Positions 1 through 7,931 of a stretch of DNA of 37,782 nucleotides are shown here, one piece after another. The DNA is from Halobellus rarus (GTDB taxonomy: Archaea; Halobacteriota; Halobacteria; Halobacteriales; Haloferacaceae). The notes under the pieces were generated by a model. It did no database searches, had not been told where the DNA came from, and saw only the letters and a program-made list of their open reading frames with translations. The stretch's first letter is position 1. Each line of letters starts with the position of its first letter. The DNA lies in NCBI RefSeq assembly GCF_024494595.1, contig NZ_JANHDI010000017.1:1-37782 (forward strand), in the 5' to 3' direction. Made by a program: the position numbers and the translations under genes.

Positions 1-264
1 CGATTATGGGCACGGTGGGCCGTTACCCCACCGTCTACCTAATCGGCCGCAGCCTCATCCTACAGCACCGTAGTGTTTGTGACTCCCGGCGTTCCAGCGT
101 GGGAGTTGTATACTGAGTTAGCCTCAGTTTCCCGAGGTTGTTCAGTTCTGTAGGGTAGGTTGGCCACGTGTTACTGAGCTATCTGCCACGAGTGTGAACT
201 CGTGCGACTAGCATGGCTAAATCGGACTCCGATAGCAATGGCCTCCGGCAGGATCAACCGGAAT
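1..264 (-). rRNA. 16S ribosomal RNA, 5' end (partial)
   Basis: Read on the minus strand from 264, the sequence begins ATTCCGGTTGATCCTGCC, the conserved archaeal 16S 5' end. It continues through GGAGGCCATTGCTATCGGAG and the CACACTCGTGGCAGA and CTCAGTAACACGTGG segments typical of haloarchaeal 16S. About 264 nt are present and the rest lies off the left edge of the window. The RNA forms the core of the small ribosomal subunit, including the 5' domain seen here. The rest of the rRNA operon would follow beyond position 1. The mature 5' end is set by homology, so it may be a few nucleotides off. Confidence 0.97.
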
Positions 265-600
265 GGGTCTCCCCGGTGAAGGGGAGGGGTGTGGCGGGAT
301 TCCTTCCAGATGGAAGGGAATCACCAATCGTCATTGCGTGGTCCGTTCAGTGGTTCAGTGGACACCAGACAGGTGTCACCGAACCACCAAGGCTAACATC
401 AGATTCCATCTGTACGGCGGACCGCAGGGGTGGAATCCTCATCTCTTGCGGACGTAAGCGTACTCCGGACGAAGCCATAAAGGCACCGATCCGGGGACGC
501 TCGCCGACCGAAGTCGGGTGTCCGATCGGGCTCGGAGTTGAACCGAACCCAGTCGCGGTGTGTCTTTCGCATTCAAACGAACTGGACTTGAACACTTAAG
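265..600 (-). other. 16S rRNA transcribed leader with hairpins
   Basis: This stretch lies between the 16S 5' end and the nearest promoter-like box and has no coding signature. Three hairpins are visible: CTCCCC/GGGGAG around 270-287, a 10-bp stem with loop AGAT around 300-324, and a larger interrupted stem at 350-387 (GTGGTTC, then GACACC, closed by GGTGTC and GAACCAC). Haloarchaeal 16S leaders are known to hold half of a long processing stem cut by the splicing endonuclease. The matching half would lie beyond the left edge, so that part is inferred. Confidence 0.6.
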
Positions 601-605
601 CCCAT
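590..605 (-). promoter_or_regulatory. rRNA promoter box, proximal (P3 candidate)
   Basis: On the minus strand this reads GGGCTTAAGTGTTC, an A/T-rich box in a GC-rich setting, followed about 25 nt later by GTTTGAATGCG. The CTTAAGTG core resembles internal promoters known from haloarchaeal rRNA operons. It is the closest box to the 16S gene. Confidence 0.5.
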
Positions 606-729
606 CGTATCGTTCCCGGCTCGCGTTCGAGCCGAGACGACGCGGGCGTGTTCCGAATCCAGGCCGTCGAAGGTCCCGTTCGGGCCGACCCCGACCGGGC
701 TTCCGCGTATCTATACGAATGCCGGGGTA

Positions 730-747
730 ACATAAAAGACCGTCGAA
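730..747 (-). promoter_or_regulatory. rRNA promoter box (P2 candidate)
   Basis: On the minus strand this reads TTCGACGGTCTTTTATGT, a near match to the classical halobacterial rRNA promoter motif (TTCGACGGTG followed by TTTTATGT), as remembered from the Halobacterium literature. The start site would fall near 705-710, at a GATACGCGG sequence. Confidence 0.75.
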
Positions 748-787
748 CCGTCCCCGCCTCGTTATGCGATTTCACACCGCGAGAATG

Positions 788-804
788 TGATAAACACGGT
801 CAAG
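788..804 (-). promoter_or_regulatory. rRNA promoter box, distal (P1 candidate)
   Basis: On the minus strand this reads CTTGACCGTGTTTATCA. It is a diverged copy of the P2 motif at 730-747: the GAC-GT spacing and the TTTAT core are shared. It lies about 58 bp upstream of P2, in keeping with the tandem promoters usual for haloarchaeal rRNA operons. Confidence 0.5.
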
Positions 805-1302
805 CACACGCGAACGGAGAACGTCGGTCACCGCTGACGGCGCGGTCGATTCTGTCCGCGACCCGTCCGAGGTCGACACCATCGAAGAGGGCGGAAAAGA
901 ATAGTCAATAGAGAGATACATTGGCACCGGTTCCACCGCTTTCGATCCGATCGCGGACGTAATCACGCGTTAGGATTGCCAGTGCCCGAACCGACACAAC
1001 GATGAGTGAGATGCCCGGCGAGAGAGACCGACCGGTGGAGTCGCGAGACGTGCGCAGGAAAGGATATCGCGCGGTCGGAGGCCGACACGTCATCCCACGC
1101 GTTCGGCGTGCGGTCGAGTCGGGTGGTAACCGCGCATCGAACGGTCGAGTCGGGACGAACAAATCGATGTCGGATCCGGACAGCGATCGACGTTCGAGAA
1201 CGTCCTCGACGGGCCGATCGAGAGGATAGAAACGGCCGTGAGAGCGAATCGAGGGTCTAACGAGAAGCGCAGGCCGGCGTCAGGCGGGCACGCCCGAGAC
1301 GA
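805..1302. other. intergenic, no gene recognised
   Basis: About 500 bp lie between the distal rRNA promoter box and the end of the MC1 gene. Open frames here (for example about 1002-1229 on plus) encode Arg/Ser-rich, non-acidic peptides unlike the neighbours, have no recognisable domain, and look like chance. A short A/T-rich patch at 895-925 could hold another weak promoter. Nothing else is supported. Confidence 0.5.
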
Positions 1303-1635
1303 CTACTTCTCGATGTGTTCGATCCCCTGCTTCGAGACGTTCCCCCTCGTGACTGACGAGACCTCGTTCTGCTGCATCCACCCCGGCTTGTCGTTGGGAG
1401 CGGTGTCCCGCCACGCCCACGCGTCGTACACGTGTACGCGATCGGTTCCCCGTTCGAGCAGGCGTATCTCGGTCGCGTCGTCCTTCGCCTCGTCTTCGGA
1501 CTCGTAGGAGTCGTAGCCCTCGAGACGGCGGGCGGCTTTGAGTGCAGCTTGTCGCGGCATCCGGCCGGTAAACTGTTTGGTCTTCTCCCCGTTCTCGAGC
1601 ATCACGAAGTTCCGTTTTCCGTCCTCTCGTACCAT
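1303..1635 (-). CDS. MC1 family non-histone chromosomal protein
   Basis: The 110-residue product matches the methanogen chromosomal protein 1 (MC1) family. The N-terminal GKRNFV strand, the FTGRMPRQAALKAARRL segment (about 36-52), the IRLLERGTDRVHVYDAW core and the KPGWM turn all align with the family. MC1 is a monomeric, abundant DNA-bending protein that compacts archaeal DNA. Only the C-terminal three quarters are typical; the acidic stretch ESEDEAKDDA is a halophile-type insertion. The ATG at 1635 is supported by a good TATA box about 40-50 bp upstream. The gene is co-directional with, and upstream of, the rRNA operon, but the rRNA promoters lie between, so joint control is not implied. 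Confidence 0.93.
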   Translation of the reverse strand: MVREDGKRNFVMLENGEKTKQFTGRMPRQAALKAARRLEGYDSYESEDEAKDDATEIRLLERGTDRVHVYDAWAWRDTAPNDKPGWMQQNEVSSVTRGNVSKQGIEHIEK

Positions 1636-1671
1636 CGGTGTGTACCTCTATGTCAAGGATGCACATGGTTT

Positions 1672-1686
1672 GGCATAAATATATCG
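1672..1686 (-). promoter_or_regulatory. TATA box of the MC1 gene
   Basis: The minus strand reads CGATATATTTATGCC, the strongest A/T-rich box nearby. It predicts a start near 1650-1655 and a leader of about 15-20 nt before the ATG at 1635. Confidence 0.7.
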
Positions 1687-1987
1687 GCAAAATCGACTGC
1701 AGCGTCGGGGTCCGAACCAACGAGGTTGCCGACACGACGGTGATACCGGAGTCGGTTCGACGCCGGTGCGGTGAAGTCGGGAGCGACAAAACACGATAGT
1801 GTTGCGACCGATCGCGCGTCCGGTCGCACCGCAGCCGTGCGATCGAGTGAGTAACGGCTCGCAAACGCTCCGATAACCGAAAATACGGGGACTCCCCGGC
1901 CCGTCCGGTCGCCCTCGGGGTCGACGAGCCCCAGCGGACCACATCAGTACCGCGGAGCCGGGAGAATCTGGGGGACACGTAACCAAC
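1687..1987. other. intergenic between divergent MC1 and AbrB-like genes
   Basis: About 300 bp separate the two divergent promoters. No acidic, GC3-rich frame is present and I see no repeat or RNA signature. It probably carries only upstream promoter elements. Confidence 0.5.
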
Positions 1988-2000
1988 ACTTATGTATATG
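1988..2000 (+). promoter_or_regulatory. TATA box of the AbrB-like gene
   Basis: ACACTTATGTATATG lies 30-42 bp before the ATG at 2031, predicting a start near 2020 and a short leader. Confidence 0.6.
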
Positions 2001-2030
2001 CTGCGGCGAACCTTCGGCTAGACAGCTCCG

Positions 2031-2228
2031 ATGGTTCGGAAAAAGAAGCTCAGCCCGAGTGGCGCGAAAGACGACGACGGCGAGTACCACAACGTCCACG
2101 TGAACCTCCACGAGGACGAACTCGCCGTGGCCGGAATGGAGATCGGCGACGAGGTGTTCGTCCGGGTCCGAGACGGAAAGATCATCATCCAGAAGGCGGA
2201 CCCCGATTCGGTCGAGCACGACCTCTGA
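2031..2228 (+). CDS. small AbrB/SpoVT-like swapped-hairpin protein
   Basis: A 65-residue protein with a basic N-terminus (MVRKKKL) and a C-terminal half of alternating strands, EIGDEVFVRVRDGKIIIQKAD, typical of the AbrB/MazE/SpoVT swapped-hairpin fold. Such proteins dimerise and bind DNA, often as transition-state regulators or antitoxins. No toxin gene lies next to it, so an antitoxin role is not supported. It is co-directional with pyrD 66 bp downstream and the two may be cotranscribed. The family call rests on pattern only; the exact role is unknown. Confidence 0.75.
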   Translation: MVRKKKLSPSGAKDDDGEYHNVHVNLHEDELAVAGMEIGDEVFVRVRDGKIIIQKADPDSVEHDL

Positions 2229-2294
2229 GGAGCCGATGGACGGAGGTACCGACCAATCGGCGCGGCCGAACCGAACGCGACACGCGGAGGCACC

Positions 2295-3356
2295 GTGATA
2301 CGCTCGGCGTACCGGGTTCTCAGACCCGCGCTCTTTTCGCTTCCCGCGGAGACGGCCCACGGGGCGGTACATCGGGGACTGCAGACGGTCCAGGACACCC
2401 CCATCGAGGGGTTCCTCCGAGACCGACTCGCCGTCGACGACGACCGACTCGCCGTCGACGCGTTCGGCTGCGCCTTCGGGAACCCGATCGGCGTCGCCGC
2501 CGGGTTCGACAAGAACGCCGAACTCCCGTCGGTCCTCGGCGCGCTCGGCTTCGGCCACGTCGAGGTCGGGGGCGTCACCGCGCACGCGCAGCCCGGAAAC
2601 CCCAGACCGCGGATGTTCCGACTCGTGGAGGATCGCGCCATCATCAACCGGATGGGCCTCAACAACGAGGGCGCCGACGCCGTCGGCGAGCGGCTTCGGA
2701 CGAGCCCCGACCCCGGGATCCCCGTCGGCGTCAACGTCGCGCTCTCGGAGGCGACCGACGCCGCCGACGCGCCAGCGGACTACCGCTACACCTACGAGCG
2801 GGTCGCCGACGTCGCCGACTACCTCGCGGTCAACGTCTCCTGTCCCAACAGCGAGGGGATGCGCGAACTGCAGAACCGCGACTCCCTGGAGGCGATCCTC
2901 GGGGAACTCGTCGACGCCGGTGCCGGGCCGCTCCTCGTGAAACTCTCGCCGGATCTCCCCGGACCGGCGATCGAGGACGCCCTCGCGGTGGTCGACGACT
3001 TCGGCCTGGACGGCGTCATCGCCACCAACACGACGACCGACCGGCCCTCGGGGCTCGAAAGCCCGAAGCGCGCCGAGAAGGGCGGCCTCTCCGGAAAGCC
3101 GATCGAAGACGAGGCGACCGAGATGGTCCGCTTCGTCGCCGAGCGGACCGACGTCCCCGTCGTCGGCGTCGGCGGCGTCTCCGACGCCGCGGGCGCGTAC
3201 GCGAAGATCCGCGCGGGGGCGAGCCTCGTGCAACTGTACACCGGGCTGGTCTACGAGGGGCCGACGCTCGCGCGCGACGTCAACGAGGGGCTCCTGGAAC
3301 TGCTCGAACGGGACGGCTTCGCGGACGTCGAAGACGCGGTCGGCGCGGATCTGTAG
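2295..3356 (+). CDS. pyrD: dihydroorotate dehydrogenase, class-2-like
   Basis: Oxidises dihydroorotate to orotate in pyrimidine synthesis; the class 2 enzymes pass electrons from FMN to membrane quinone. The 353-residue product has the class-2-type N-terminal helical arm (LPAETAHGAVHRGLQ, about 17-31), the FMN-barrel motif GVAAGFDKNAE, GGVTAHAQPGNPRPRMFR, INRMGLNN, and a C-terminal GVGGVSDA phosphate-binding loop followed by GASLVQLYTGLVYEGP. The start is the GTG at 2295, preceded by GGAGG at 2286-2290. An oddity: the active-site loop reads NVSCPN with Cys183, where class 2 enzymes normally have the catalytic serine; cysteine is the class 1 residue. The gene converges on valS. Confidence 0.95.
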   Translation: MIRSAYRVLRPALFSLPAETAHGAVHRGLQTVQDTPIEGFLRDRLAVDDDRLAVDAFGCAFGNPIGVAAGFDKNAELPSVLGALGFGHVEVGGVTAHAQPGNPRPRMFRLVEDRAIINRMGLNNEGADAVGERLRTSPDPGIPVGVNVALSEATDAADAPADYRYTYERVADVADYLAVNVSCPNSEGMRELQNRDSLEAILGELVDAGAGPLLVKLSPDLPGPAIEDALAVVDDFGLDGVIATNTTTDRPSGLESPKRAEKGGLSGKPIEDEATEMVRFVAERTDVPVVGVGGVSDAAGAYAKIRAGASLVQLYTGLVYEGPTLARDVNEGLLELLERDGFADVEDAVGADL

Positions 3357-3370
3357 GTCGGGGACGTTGG

Positions 3371-3376
3371 AAAAAA
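3371..3376 (-). terminator. T-tract terminator after valS
   Basis: A run of six T on the minus strand lies 23-28 nt past the valS stop, in otherwise GC-rich DNA. Archaeal termination commonly uses such oligo-T tracts. In the plus direction it sits 15 nt after the pyrD stop as an A run, so it would serve valS only. Confidence 0.5.
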
Positions 3377-3398
3377 GTCAGTTCGAGGCGAGCGGGAT

Positions 3399-6053
3399 TC
3401 AGCCCTCGGAGTGAACGATCACGATCGCGTCGTCGGCCTCGACCATCTCTCCGTCGCCGAGGTACTGTCTTTCCTCCTCGATCTCGAACATCTCGGGACG
3501 CAACTCGACGCCGGCGACGTGGAGCGTTCCGTTCACGGTCTCGTAGTCGCCCTCCGCGAGCGCGGCCTCGATCTCCGAGACCTGGCTGCCGAACTCCGGA
3601 CCGACCAGCGAGTAATCGAGGTCGACGCCGGTGACGACCGACTCGACCGCGGGACGCTCCTCGAGCGTCGTCAGCTCCCCGACGTGCATCACGCCGGAGA
3701 TGTCCGCCTCGAACCCGGAGATATCGCCCCAGACCTCGACGCGGTCGAGTTCGGCGTTCATCGAGAGCTGCTCGTCGCTCTTGTACTTCCGGAGCGCACC
3801 GACGACGGCCATCGCCGTCTCGCCGGCCTGGGCGTCGGCGTCGACGCCGATCGGGTCGGGCCAACCGCTGTTGTGGACGCTCGTTCTGTCGTCGTGCATA
3901 TCGTGCCACAACTCCTCCGTCGCGTGCGCGAGGATCGGCGAGAACAGTTTGAGGAAGCGTCGGTGGGCTACTTCGAGCGTGTACGCCGCGGAACCTCCCT
4001 CCTCGCCTTCGCGGACGCGCTGCTTCGCTATCTCCAGGTAGTCGTCGCAGAACGTGTGCCAGAAGAACCCGCGGAGGCCGTCGCGGGCCTTCGAGAACTC
4101 CCGGCTCTCGAATCGGTCGGTGACCCGCTCGATCTCGCGGTCCAGGGAGGCGAGCAGCCAGCGGTCGAGTTCGGTGAGATCGTCGTGATCGAACGTCTCG
4201 GGGGCGTCCTCGGTGAGGCTCTCGACGAGTTTCGAGGCGTTCCAGAGCTTCCGCAGCAGCTTCTCGCCCGCGCGGAGCCCCTTCTCCGAGTACGGGAGAT
4301 CGTCGCCGACGGCCGAGCCGGCGGCCCAGTAGCGCGCGGCGTCGACGGGGTACTTCGAGACGACCTCGTCGGGCGCGACGATGTTCCCCTTCGACTTCGA
4401 CATCTTTTCTCTGTTTTCGTCGAGCACCATCCCGTTGATCATCACGCTGTCGAACGGCACCTCGCCGGTGTGCTCGTAACATTTCACGACCGTGTGGAAC
4501 AGCCAGAAGGAGATGATGTCGTGGCCCTGCGGCCGGAGGTCGAACTGGTAGAGCTCGGGGTTCTCGAAGGCGAATTCTTCCTCCGCCCCGTCCCAGTCCC
4601 AGCCGGCGTTGATCAGCGGCGTGAGCGACGACGTCGCCCAGGTGTCGAGGACGTCGTCCTCGGGGACGAACTCGTCGTGGCCGCACTCGGGACACGCACC
4701 GACCGGCGGGTCGTCGCTCAGCGGGTCGACCGGGAGCTCCTCTTTCTCCGCGAGGACGACGTGCTCGCAGTCGGCGCAGTACCACACCGGGAACGGGATC
4801 CCCGAGGACCGCTGTCGCGAGATGGCCCAGTCCCACTGGAGCCCCTCGATCCAGTTCTTGTACCGAGTGAACATCTTCTCGGGGTACCAGTCCATCTCTC
4901 TTCCGGCCTGGAGGTACTCGTCGGTCTTATCGAGCAGTTCGACGTACCACTGGTCCTTCACGAGGAACTCGACGCTCGTCCCGCAGCGCTCGTGGACGTT
5001 CACCGTGTGGGTGATCGAACGGCGGTCTAAGAGCGCTCCGTCGTCGTCGAGGTCCGCGACGATGGCCTCGCGGGCCTCCTCCGAGGAGAGCCCCTCGTAC
5101 TCGCCGGCGACGTCGGTCAGCGTCCCCGACTCGTCGATGGCGATCCGGAGGTCCAGGTCGTGGGCCTGGTACCACTCGATGTCGGTCTGATCGCCGAACG
5201 TACAGCACATCACGACGCCGGAGCCGGTCTCCATATCGACCCGCTCGTCCGCGATGATCGGGACCTCCTGGTCGAACAGGGGGATCCGCGCCACCTCGCC
5301 GACGAGATACTGGTTCTCGTCGTCGTCGGGGTGGACGAACACCGCGACGCAGGCGGGCAGGAGTTCCGGTCGGGTCGTCGAGATGGTGAACGTCTCGGGC
5401 TCGCCGTCCACGTCGCTCTCCGCGTCACCGTCGTCGCTCCCAACGACCTCGAAGGCGATGTCGTGGAAGTGACTCGGCTGTTCGTCGTCCTCGGTCTCGA
5501 CCTGCGAGATAGCCGTCTCGCACTCGGGACACCAGATCGCCGGCGCGCGCTGGCGGTACTCTCTGCCCCGCTCGTGAAGGTCGATGAAGGAGAGCTGAGA
5601 GATCCGCCGCACCTCGGGAGAGATGGTCTGGTACGTCTGGTTCCAGTCGATGGAGATGCCGAGGCTCTGCATCTTCTCGGTGAACTCCGCCTCGTACTCC
5701 GCGCACACCTCCTGAGTCATCCGCTGGAACTCCCGGCGCTCGTAGTCCTGGTGGCGGACGTCGAGTTCGTCCTCGGCGAGGCGTTCGGAGGCGATGCCGT
5801 TGTCGTCGTATCCGAACGGGAAGTAGACGTCCTTCCCGCGCATCCGGTTGAACCGAGCGACGAAGTCCTGCAGCGTGAAGCCGTAGACGTGGCCCCAGTG
5901 CAGGCTCCCGGATACCGTCGGCGGCGGCGAGTCGATCGAGAAGGCGGTATCGGGGTCCTCCGCACTCCCCCCGTACGCGTAGGTCTCGTCGTCGACCCAC
6001 CGCTCTTGCCACTTCGTCTCGACGGTTTCGGGGTCGTATTCTCCGCTCGGCAT
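3399..6053 (-). CDS. valS: valyl-tRNA synthetase
   Basis: Charges tRNA-Val with valine in the cytoplasm. The 884-residue class I synthetase has the PPPTVSGSLHWGH segment with the HIGH-type signature HWGH at 52-55, the zinc-binding pairs CPEC and CGHD-type motifs, a CP1 editing region (TTRPELLPACVAVFVHP and DMETGSGVVMCCTFGD), and KMSKSKGN with the signature at 550-554. The C-terminal anticodon-binding helices and a short coiled tail follow. Its length is typical for the archaeal family. The ATG at 6053 follows a TTAAG-containing box 28-37 bp upstream. It sits downstream of pheST on the same strand but has its own promoter signal. Confidence 0.98.
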   Translation of the reverse strand: MPSGEYDPETVETKWQERWVDDETYAYGGSAEDPDTAFSIDSPPPTVSGSLHWGHVYGFTLQDFVARFNRMRGKDVYFPFGYDDNGIASERLAEDELDVRHQDYERREFQRMTQEVCAEYEAEFTEKMQSLGISIDWNQTYQTISPEVRRISQLSFIDLHERGREYRQRAPAIWCPECETAISQVETEDDEQPSHFHDIAFEVVGSDDGDAESDVDGEPETFTISTTRPELLPACVAVFVHPDDDENQYLVGEVARIPLFDQEVPIIADERVDMETGSGVVMCCTFGDQTDIEWYQAHDLDLRIAIDESGTLTDVAGEYEGLSSEEAREAIVADLDDDGALLDRRSITHTVNVHERCGTSVEFLVKDQWYVELLDKTDEYLQAGREMDWYPEKMFTRYKNWIEGLQWDWAISRQRSSGIPFPVWYCADCEHVVLAEKEELPVDPLSDDPPVGACPECGHDEFVPEDDVLDTWATSSLTPLINAGWDWDGAEEEFAFENPELYQFDLRPQGHDIISFWLFHTVVKCYEHTGEVPFDSVMINGMVLDENREKMSKSKGNIVAPDEVVSKYPVDAARYWAAGSAVGDDLPYSEKGLRAGEKLLRKLWNASKLVESLTEDAPETFDHDDLTELDRWLLASLDREIERVTDRFESREFSKARDGLRGFFWHTFCDDYLEIAKQRVREGEEGGSAAYTLEVAHRRFLKLFSPILAHATEELWHDMHDDRTSVHNSGWPDPIGVDADAQAGETAMAVVGALRKYKSDEQLSMNAELDRVEVWGDISGFEADISGVMHVGELTTLEERPAVESVVTGVDLDYSLVGPEFGSQVSEIEAALAEGDYETVNGTLHVAGVELRPEMFEIEEERQYLGDGEMVEADDAIVIVHSEG

Positions 6054-6080
6054 TCTCGGGAGAAAATACCGGCGGGCGGC

Positions 6081-6090
6081 GTGTTAAGTC
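6081..6090 (-). promoter_or_regulatory. TATA-like box of valS
   Basis: The minus strand reads GACTTAACAC centred about 32 bp upstream of the valS ATG, predicting a nearly leaderless transcript. The T-rich stretch CGTCTTTCC at about 6115-6123 may end the upstream pheST transcript. Confidence 0.5.
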
Positions 6091-6128
6091 ACTCGATTAC
6101 CCGGTTGAACCGGAAGGAAAGACGCCGG

Positions 6129-7931
6129 CTACTCCCCGCCGAGCGCTTCGAGGTCGAACTCGAAGGCCGCCACCGGCAGTTCGAGGTCGTGTTCGACCAG
6201 GACTCGGGGATGGAGTTCGCCGACGACGCCGACGGGCTCGCCGTCGATCACCACCGAGGCGACGCGGCCGTCGATGAAGGAAGGATGCTCCGTCGGCGGC
6301 GTTTCCAACTCGACGTCGAAGTCGCGGCAGATCGCCTGCAGGCGGGCCTTCGCGTCCTCGTAGGTGGCGTCGTGACGCGCGAGCGCGCCAGCGACGTGCC
6401 GGCGTTCGCGGACGCGCGTGTTGACTTCGTCGTCTCGCTCGGCCACGAGGCCGACCTCCGCGAGGTCCTGTGGGTACGCGCGGTGGGTGTTGTTCTCTAA
6501 GACCATCACGAGCGAGGGCAGCGCCCACGGCCGCAGGATGGTGTAGTCCTCGCTGTAGGGTTCGGTGATCCGGACCGGGTCGCCGCCGCCGAGGTAGTCG
6601 CCGCCGGCCTCGACGTTCATCCGGTCGTACGCCTCCGCCTGGCTCGTCATGTGGAAGTTCAGCAGGTCCTCGAAGCCGAGGCCGGTGAGAGCGTTTCTGG
6701 TCGCGGCTTCGAGCCGCGAGCGCTCGTGACGGCCGCCGACCGTTCCCACGTCGGGGTAGCGCGGTTCGAGTTCGTCGAAGCCGTACGCGCGGCCGACGTC
6801 GTCGACGAGGTCGAGCGGGTGAAGCACGTCCGTCCGGTACGGCGGGATCGACACCTCGTAAGTGGTGTCGTCGTCACCGGACGCATCGGCGGCACCGGCG
6901 TCGGCGTCGCCGGCTTCACCGACGCCCTCGGCGGCCGCGTCGTCTTCGACGACCGCGTCGAGGCCGGAGCGCTCGAAGAGGTCGACGACCGCTCTCTCCT
7001 CGAACTCGACGCCGAGCATCGTCTCGATGCGGTCGTGGGAGACCGACTTCGTCTCGACCTCGAAGTCCGGGCGGACGAGCGTCCGCTCGCCCTCCGAAGA
7101 CGACTCGCCGTACTCGACCTCGACCTCCTCGATGGTCGCGCCGCGCGCGGAGAGCGCGTAGCAGATGATGTTGCACATCCGGTCGATCGTCCACTGGTCC
7201 GTCCCGGTGAGTTCGATCAGCAGTTCGCGGGACTCGGTCGACACCTCGGTCCGGCGGCCGTTGATGACCGGCGGGAACGAGAAGAGGCCGAGTTCGTCGT
7301 AGATCGCCGGGTAGCGGTCGTACTCGGCGACGATGTCGGCGTACGTCTCGCCGGTCGGGTGCTCCTCCAGCACCTCGGCGGGCGTCATTTCTCGATCACT
7401 GTCCAGCGGGACGAACGTGTCGCCCTCGGGGTCGATTCCCGTGTAGGTGATCGAGTTGCCGTCTCCCTCTTCGGTGAGGGCATCGCCCTTGATCGCGACG
7501 AGGTCGTGAATCCCGATCGCGCCCTTCGCGCGCTTGCGACCCATCGTCGCGTGGAGTTTCTCCTGCAACTGGATCAGCGAGTCCAGCGCGGACTCGTCGA
7601 GGTCGACGCCGCGGACGATCGCGCCCGTGACGTACGGCCGCTCGTCGGGGACGTCGCCGTCGACGACGTACGTGAAGTCGGGGTCGTTGGTGTCGGGGAC
7701 CGCGACGCCGCGATCGTCGCCGTAGTGGTAGCGCAGCGAGCGGGCGACGCCCTCGACGGAGAGCCGATCCAGGCGGTCGGGGCCGAACTCGAACTGCAGC
7801 AGGCCCTCCTCGGTCTCGCCCTCGAACTCCAGGCCGAGGCCGAACAGGTCCGATTTCAGTTCCTCCTCTCCCTTCTCCTCGTGGCCGGTCAGTTCCCGAA
7901 GCTCGTCGGGATCGATGTCGACGACAGGCAT
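6129..7931 (-). CDS. pheT: phenylalanyl-tRNA synthetase beta subunit
   Basis: The beta subunit of the heterotetrameric (alpha-beta)2 enzyme carries the B3/B4 editing and B5 DNA-binding-like domains; it supports tRNA-Phe charging and clears misacylated Tyr. The 600-residue product starts MPVVDIDPDEL and contains GRKRAKGAIGIHD, the B5-like region YEVSIPPYRTDVLHPLDLVDDVGRAYGF (in two motifs), and the C-terminal catalytic-like fold ending HPRVLVEHDLELPVAAFEFDL. An Ala/Asp/Gly-rich insert at about 325-350 looks lineage-specific. The ATG at 7931 overlaps the pheS stop by one base (TGATG), so pheS and pheT are translationally coupled. The frame stays open far upstream of 7931, but that part is an out-of-frame reading of pheS. 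Confidence 0.97.
   Translation of the reverse strand: MPVVDIDPDELRELTGHEEKGEEELKSDLFGLGLEFEGETEEGLLQFEFGPDRLDRLSVEGVARSLRYHYGDDRGVAVPDTNDPDFTYVVDGDVPDERPYVTGAIVRGVDLDESALDSLIQLQEKLHATMGRKRAKGAIGIHDLVAIKGDALTEEGDGNSITYTGIDPEGDTFVPLDSDREMTPAEVLEEHPTGETYADIVAEYDRYPAIYDELGLFSFPPVINGRRTEVSTESRELLIELTGTDQWTIDRMCNIICYALSARGATIEEVEVEYGESSSEGERTLVRPDFEVETKSVSHDRIETMLGVEFEERAVVDLFERSGLDAVVEDDAAAEGVGEAGDADAGAADASGDDDTTYEVSIPPYRTDVLHPLDLVDDVGRAYGFDELEPRYPDVGTVGGRHERSRLEAATRNALTGLGFEDLLNFHMTSQAEAYDRMNVEAGGDYLGGGDPVRITEPYSEDYTILRPWALPSLVMVLENNTHRAYPQDLAEVGLVAERDDEVNTRVRERRHVAGALARHDATYEDAKARLQAICRDFDVELETPPTEHPSFIDGRVASVVIDGEPVGVVGELHPRVLVEHDLELPVAAFEFDLEALGGE

Noticed and set aside
1002-1260. Small basic ORFs on plus upstream of the rRNA operon
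   Set aside because: Arg/Ser-rich composition, overlapping frames, no promoter and no recognisable domain.
2031-2228. AbrB-like gene as antitoxin of a toxin-antitoxin pair
   Set aside because: No small toxin-like gene is adjacent; pyrD follows directly.
1944-3233. 429-codon minus frame over the pyrD gene
   Set aside because: It mirrors pyrD in antisense with no domain; such antisense frames are common in GC-rich haloarchaeal genes.
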